The position numbers were made by a program, and so were the translations under genes. The notes beneath the pieces are model-generated. The model was not told the DNA's origin, ran no database searches, and saw only the letters and a list, made by a program, of their open reading frames with translations. DNA of 64,000 bases, taken from Diphasiastrum complanatum (Eukaryota > Streptophyta > Lycopodiopsida > Lycopodiales > Lycopodiaceae). Positions 59,001-64,000 of the stretch are shown piece by piece (within the stretch, counting starts at the first letter, position 1; each line of letters opens with the position of its first letter). The stretch spans positions 64,001-128,000 of the forward strand of contig MU831555.1 of NCBI GenBank assembly GCA_029204225.1. The letters are read 5' to 3'.

Positions 59001-62000
59001 AGCTTTTTCCCACCTAGGATTATAACGTTGTCATCTTTAAATATATCACCTCGGAATCTTAATTTGCATTACTTCTATTTCAACATGTCAATATGAAAGA
59101 GCATTTAGACTTCAATCTAGTAGGGCCTAGAAAATGTGAACCTTAGGCAATTCAGGTTCACCCTGCTATGAGTCAATCAAGAAATATTGAGTTGAGGAAC
59201 TGTCTCAGGTAAAGGAAATGAAATGACACAACCTTCGTTGTAAATTTTTTGAACACTGTAGTCTGTCGTTGACAGCTCTATTTGATCGTTTCAGGGAGTT
59301 CAAGCTGGTAAAAGTGGTGGCAATGATGCAAAGTCATTAGCTGAACGACTTATTGATGAAAAGGCCGAAGTGGGGAAAGCTGCTGCAGAAGCTAAGCAAG
59401 TCAAAAACAAAATACAGTATCTCGAGAAAGAGTTGCCAGTGAAGATAAAACAGCTCGAATCCAAACAGCAAGAGGCTATCAGTTTTCAGAAGGAGCTTCA
59501 ATCTAGAAGAGCAGAAGTGGATAGAATAAAGATGGCCATTGAAAACCTTGCTTTTGATGAGAATCACCTGCAGAACCTAGAGCAGGTGCACCAAAGCAGT
59601 GTATTCTTTGATGATGAATTATGCTTCTGATGTAATTGAGGCTGCTTGATAGTCTCGTTCAGCATTTTGGAAGCTGATTGACAAAGTTTGACGTTGCTAA
59701 TAGCTGTATCTGCTTATCGTTGGAACTGATTTGGAATCTTATTCTGACTTACTCTTAGATTCGAAAGGGACAAATCGATGCATTACAAGCTTTGAAGTCA
59801 GAAGTTAGTGACATTACGGGGCAACTGGGAGGTGCTCAATTTACGTTCACTGATCCTGTAAAGAATTTTGACAGAACAAAAGTGAAAGGCATAGTTGCTC
59901 GCCTAATTTATGTCAAAGATACATCAGCAGTCACTGCCCTGGAGGTATGAAATCTCAGGCTTTAGAAAACAATTTCTTCGACAATTCCAATGGTTTCTCG
60001 TGTGTACGATCTGTTTTATGTAAGTCTTTGAAGCTACTTCACACATTGTTAGAACTTTGAAATGTGTCCATAACAGAATAGCTACTTAAGTGAAGCTTGC
60101 GTTTCTACCTTGCTATCAAGTCACTCTAGCTACTTAAGTGAAGCTTGCGTTTCTACCTTGCTATCAAGTCACTCTTTTCACCTGTAGATACAAAATGGGC
60201 TAGATACTTGATTAGGTCACTTCACAGCACTTTCATACTTACTTTGGATATTCCAACTAGTGTTCTCTCTCCAAATCCAGCTGAGCTTATTGGGCTCTTT
60301 TGCAAGAGTTTCAGACTGTTTGTTCTTCTCATCATAGTTTTTCATCAGGATATCATCACAAATTTTGTGCTTTATAGACCCTGATGGATGATAGATATTT
60401 TGTCTCAAAGCAGGTAATGCTATTTTTTTGGGCCTTAAGCCCTTGGCACTCGCTTTTCTGTCCAGTTACTATAGATGCACAAAAACTTGACAAATAAACA
60501 GTGTGATAAGTTTGAGAAAGTTACGAAGATGTAAATTGCCCTTTTTTAAAATGAAAGATCACTAAGTGCTTGGCAGCATGTGGAATTTTCCAATCACTAA
60601 CAGCTTGGCATTTTAAGGTGGAAAAATCATACAGACGCTGCACATAATTATGAACATTGGCACAGTAGTCAGTCAGCTGATAGATAGTTTGGGGATTGTT
60701 CAGATCTTTGGCCTGTTAACCAATAGTGTTAAGAGTTGAAGAACTATACCCCGGAGACACATTTACTCTTAATCCTTTGTGTTTTCTCTTTCTACTGATA
60801 TCCATATTGAATATATTTACAAATTTTTTCTTTTTTGGAATTCGCGAATCGCGACTTGATCCGCAATTTGCAAATCACGAGTGCAACTATGGCATCATCA
60901 GTAGCCTTTCACTAATAATCTTGCTTTGTACATGTCAATTGAACCGTGCAGTTCTAATTTGGATTTGTAAACCAGCTTGGTCATAGGTTTTTAATTTTCT
61001 TGAACTGGACACAATTTCCAAGTATCAATTTGAAAAATTGATTTGTGCTTTGTTGGCATTGCATGCCACCGAGCAATATATTTAGAGCTTAAGTCCCTAC
61101 CATCATTGCATTGCTCAATTTTACATGCAATAGCAACCAACGTTTCTCGATTCTTCGATATATTGAAGTTTGAATCAAGATTATGATTTGAACCTATCAA
61201 TTTGACTCAAAATGCATTTAGGGTCTAGGCCGATTCATTCTACCTAATTGTAAATGGTTGTAAATTAGAGAATGAATGTAAACAAGAGAGTGTATGATGT
61301 ATTCATAATAGATTTACCTGTAACTAGTAAAAACATTGACTTTTTTCGGAACCCTAAAATTGAATTTTTATTCTTTTCAATAGAGCTCAATTTTTTATTT
61401 TCTTGAAATGTTGAGTCTTTTGATTCTCAAAGAGGACTGATTTTGAAATTGCGAGAAACATTGACACATGCGTATCTTCAAAGAGTTATTTTTTCTCTAG
61501 TGGATTGTCTAGCATACCTCTCTATGGTTCAAGGTTGGTTGGAAACTTGCTTCTTATTATGTATTGACTCCATCTTGAACTCCAATTTGTCTTGCTTTAT
61601 TCATTTTACAAATCTGATGTACAATAGGTTTGCCGTTCTATCGATTTGCTTTTGTTGCTATTTTATGTTGGTCCTCGCTAGGAAGCAAATCATAACTAGT
61701 GTTTTGTAGCAATCTTTTAACATCAAGCTCAATAGATATTTTAAGATCAACTCATCAAATATAATGTCTCTAGAAGCAAAACTTGTTCTTGAGGTAGGAT
61801 CATAGGATCTATAAGATTCTTATTCATCTTTGACTTATCATCAAGTTTCTTTCTTTTCTTGAATGGCACCAAAGCATAGGTTTGATACTTGTGAAAGCCT
61901 CATGTGGTGTCATTTGGTTAAGAGCTTGTGTCAATAACCTATTGTTTTTATTACTTGTGCCCACAAGGAGTTAGGTAGGATCATAGGATCTATAAGATTC

Positions 62001-63296
62001 TTATTCATCTTTGACTTATCATCAAGTTTCTTTCTTTTCTTGATTGGCACCAAAGCATAGGTTTGATACTTGTGAAAGCCTCATATGGGGTGTCATTCGG
62101 TCAAGAGCTTGTGTCAATAACCTATTGTATTTATTACTTGTGCCCACAAGGAGTTAGGTAGAGTTTTTACTTTGAACATGCTTGTAGTACATTCGACTAT
62201 CACTATGTTCTTTCCTTTACAACTAGTTATTGTTGTGGTGTATATAACGTAGAAATCAGCCCTTTAATGACATTCTCTTATAAAAGTTAAGAAACTGTTT
62301 GAAGGTATATTGTCAAATTTGGAAAGTCTTGTTGGTTTGTGCTTCAACTATAGCAAAGGAATCTTGAAACATGTAAAAGCTTCATGTTTATGTTTGGGAA
62401 TACGTTTTGGAAAAGGATCAACAAGGTTCATAAACTAGAGATTACTTGTTGATGACATTTGCGCAGGGATACACAAATATGTTTGTACTAGTTCTAGTGC
62501 ATGACAGGGCGTTTCTCTGTTTCCCATTGTCTGGGGGGGCATATTTTCTGGGCGGGAATTGTTTTCTAACTATATTGTATGGCTATTATGCAGCCATTTG
62601 AAACTAACAATCTCTATGCTGTTTAGGTATATGATGCATGTGTTGCATTTAGGATCAGATTGTGAATGCTGATCCATCAATTTCTTATACTGGTAACTAA
62701 GATCCATAGCTGTAATTTGTGCAGTATAACCTGGTTCGTATAAGGTTCTTCCATAAGTATGTCTCTCGAAGAAAGTGCATTGCTTGTTTCCACTCTCTAT
62801 AGTGAGTATAACGTCTTCTCATACTTATGGCCAAAGTTTATGGTGCTGAACATTACAGGTTGCAGCTGGAGGGAAGATATACAATGTGATAGTTGACTCG
62901 GAGCAGACAGGAAAATTGCTAATCGAAAAAGGTGGTCTACGACGAAGAGTAACTATTATACCCCTCAACAAAATTCAGTCTCATACGATCCCTGTGAGAA
63001 TTCAAGAGACTGCCCAGAAGCTGGTTTGTGCTACTCTTAAACTCTTAACCCTCTTGGAATTGGTCTAAATTATTAGAAAATCTATCTTGCTCCCTGACCC
63101 TTTTGTAGAACTTATTTTTTAGGTTGTGAGTGATTAACTGCTCAAAGTTAAGTGTATTAAAAGGTGTCATATTAGTTTGGGAAATTTGGAGATGATGGGG
63201 CATTTGTTGAGGGTTAACATCTTTCTATTTCTGCAGGTAGGCCCAGAAAATGCCAAGCCAGCCCTCTCTCTTGTTGGATACGATGAAGAGCTAAAG
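56054..63296 (+). CDS. SMC2: SMC2, condensin core ATPase, N-terminal half (7 exons, continues beyond window)
   Basis: Exons: 56054-56371, 56919-57599, 57835-57978, 59295-59585, 59759-59944, 62859-63023 and 63237-63296, all with GT/AG borders and all phase 0; 615 codons. Motifs: [20 protein letters not shown] at the start; Walker [10 protein letters not shown] at residues 32-40; Q-loop [11 protein letters not shown] with Gln 147; then [10 protein letters not shown] and coiled coil from about 170 to 485. The hinge begins near [16 protein letters not shown] and continues through [12 protein letters not shown] and [16 protein letters not shown]2 pairs with SMC4 in condensin I and II and compacts mitotic chromosomes in the nucleus. 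Family members are about 1170-1200 residues, so the second coiled coil, signature motif and Walker B lie to the right. No break is seen; it looks functional. The upstream GTG at 56048 is not the start. Confidence 0.97.
57979..59294 (+). other. SMC2 intron 3, with diverged internal duplication
   Basis: 1316 bp. The phrase CTGCA(G/A)TTT(C/A)T...GGTTGGATTTGT...GCTTTTAACAAG occurs at about 58085 and 58326, so roughly 240 bp was duplicated in tandem and has diverged. There is no coding relic. Confidence 0.6.
60081..60176 (+). repeat. 48-bp perfect tandem duplication in SMC2 intron 5
   Basis: GCTACTTAAGTGAAGCTTGCG...TCACTCT at 60081-60128 is repeated exactly at 60129-60176, which implies a recent duplication or an assembly artefact. 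Confidence 0.9.
60836..60899 (+). mobile_element. Solo hAT terminus in SMC2 intron 5
   Basis: GGAATTCGCGAATCGCGACTT...TGCAACTATG ends at 60891. Read inward it is CATAGTTGCA, the same first ten bases as the displaced hAT end at 18619, with similar GAATCGCGA subterminal words. The next 8 bases are GCATCATC (60892-60899), a possible target duplication, but no partner copy was found to the left, so the element is truncated. Confidence 0.6.
61792..62160 (+). repeat. 181-bp tandem duplication in SMC2 intron 5
   Basis: AGGTAGGATCATAGGATCTATAAG begins at 61792 and again at 61973; copy 2 runs to about 62155 and is followed by a stub AGGTA of a third. The copies differ at only a few positions. Confidence 0.9.
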
Positions 63297-64000
63297 GTAA
63301 AATATAGTCTGACTTCCTGTTTAGTCTCACGTGTCTCTGAATTGCAATTCATAATATGTAAAATCTTGCCAGCATTTACTTGACCAGAAATATTGAAGAG
63401 GCTTCAGGTTATGATCATAGTTGCAATCAAACGCGTCTGGAAACTACCACATTTGAAGCCTGTTTCAAATGTGCTTTTTCTGAATGTTCTTTTTTATTCT
63501 TCAATTTGCATCTTGGGATATCGAAAAGAGTGTCCTGGGGCCTATTTTGGCATCCAAAAAGAACCTAAACTAACATGATGACCATTGATTGGCAATTGAG
63601 TTTTGTTTCCTTAAAGTAGCAAAAAATGATTAATATTGCCTACTTGGAGTAGGACATGTTGATGTGCCTCATATTTATGATGTTCCTATGAGCCTTGACT
63701 AATTAGATGCAGTACTCCCAACCAACCTTCTTTGTAGAACTTCTAAATGGTCATTGTTTCAAGATGAATTTTTTCTTTTTGATTTTGACCCACTTAAAAG
63801 TGGGAAAAACGTTCCAACTGTTTAAAAGATTTTTTCAAATGTTTGAAATGTTTCATATTTGGATGTTTCAAGCTTTTGGTTGCAACTATGGTTATGACTA
63901 TAGAGTTTACAGAAATAATTTGATTAGAGGTAGTATTAGCCTTAGAATGAACCTCTTTATCCAATTCAACATGACGTTAAAGTTCATACTGATTCATGGT

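Larger units (their letters stand above)
59945..62858 (+). other. SMC2 intron 5, 2.9 kb, with repeats and a hAT end
   Basis: The largest intron seen in this gene; it separates the two exons that encode the first part of the hinge. It holds a 48-bp duplication, a hAT terminus and a 181-bp duplication, listed separately. No coding relic recognised. Confidence 0.75.

Noticed and set aside
62551-62560. GGCGGGAATT, a second E2F-like match
   Set aside because: It sits deep in SMC2 intron 5, far from the promoter. One such 8-base degenerate match is expected by chance.

Overview
The window reads as nuclear DNA of a land plant with a large, transposon-rich genome. Two host genes with plant-style GT-AG introns sit in a sea of broken Ty1/copia and Ty3/gypsy retrotransposons, a multi-intron hAT DNA transposon, small non-autonomous elements and long CT/GA microsatellites. 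Nothing looks bacterial or organellar. I cannot name the species. Very long introns packed with old retroelements would suit a gymnosperm or fern, but this is inference.

Host genes. (1) At the right end, + strand, is the first half of SMC2, the condensin ATPase: seven phase-0 exons from 56054 to 63296, 615 codons, running off the window. Its promoter holds a GA tract and a perfect E2F-type site. (2) On the - strand, 30842 to 10681, are two long exons of an acidic coiled-coil protein with a UVR-like motif. Both exon edges are phase 0 with good splice signals, so I join them across a 17.8-kb intron.

Layout. 1-2065: gypsy pol relics on both strands. 3200-6655: copia relic (+) whose leader carries many TCGCGA palindromes. 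6670-9213: copia relic (-) with its 3' LTR. 9214-9996: chromovirus tail plus a 462-bp LTR. 10681-30842: the coiled-coil gene. Its intron holds copia pieces, an unclassified gag-like relic, a hAT MITE with a perfect 8-bp target duplication, a non-coding minus-strand LTR element with 72-bp repeats, a hAT element whose left end lies inverted about 4.4 kb from its body, and a transposase-like pseudogene. 32000-38300: AT-rich DNA with a tRNA-like relic, a 160-bp CT tract and a decayed Rep-like HUH endonuclease gene. 38340-41670: copia with an 805-bp 3' LTR. 42481-42670: a 190-bp GA tract. 47263-50560: gypsy element with a tRNA-Asp-type primer site. 50716-51318: copia 5' LTR (-). 54398-55570: second copy of the gag-like relic, split by a miniature LTR element (TRIM). 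55700-64000: SMC2.

Most attention is due to the Rep-like HUH gene (34904-35859), the inverted hAT end with its reverse-complement target duplication, the TRIM nested at a provable target site, and the 17.8-kb intron.
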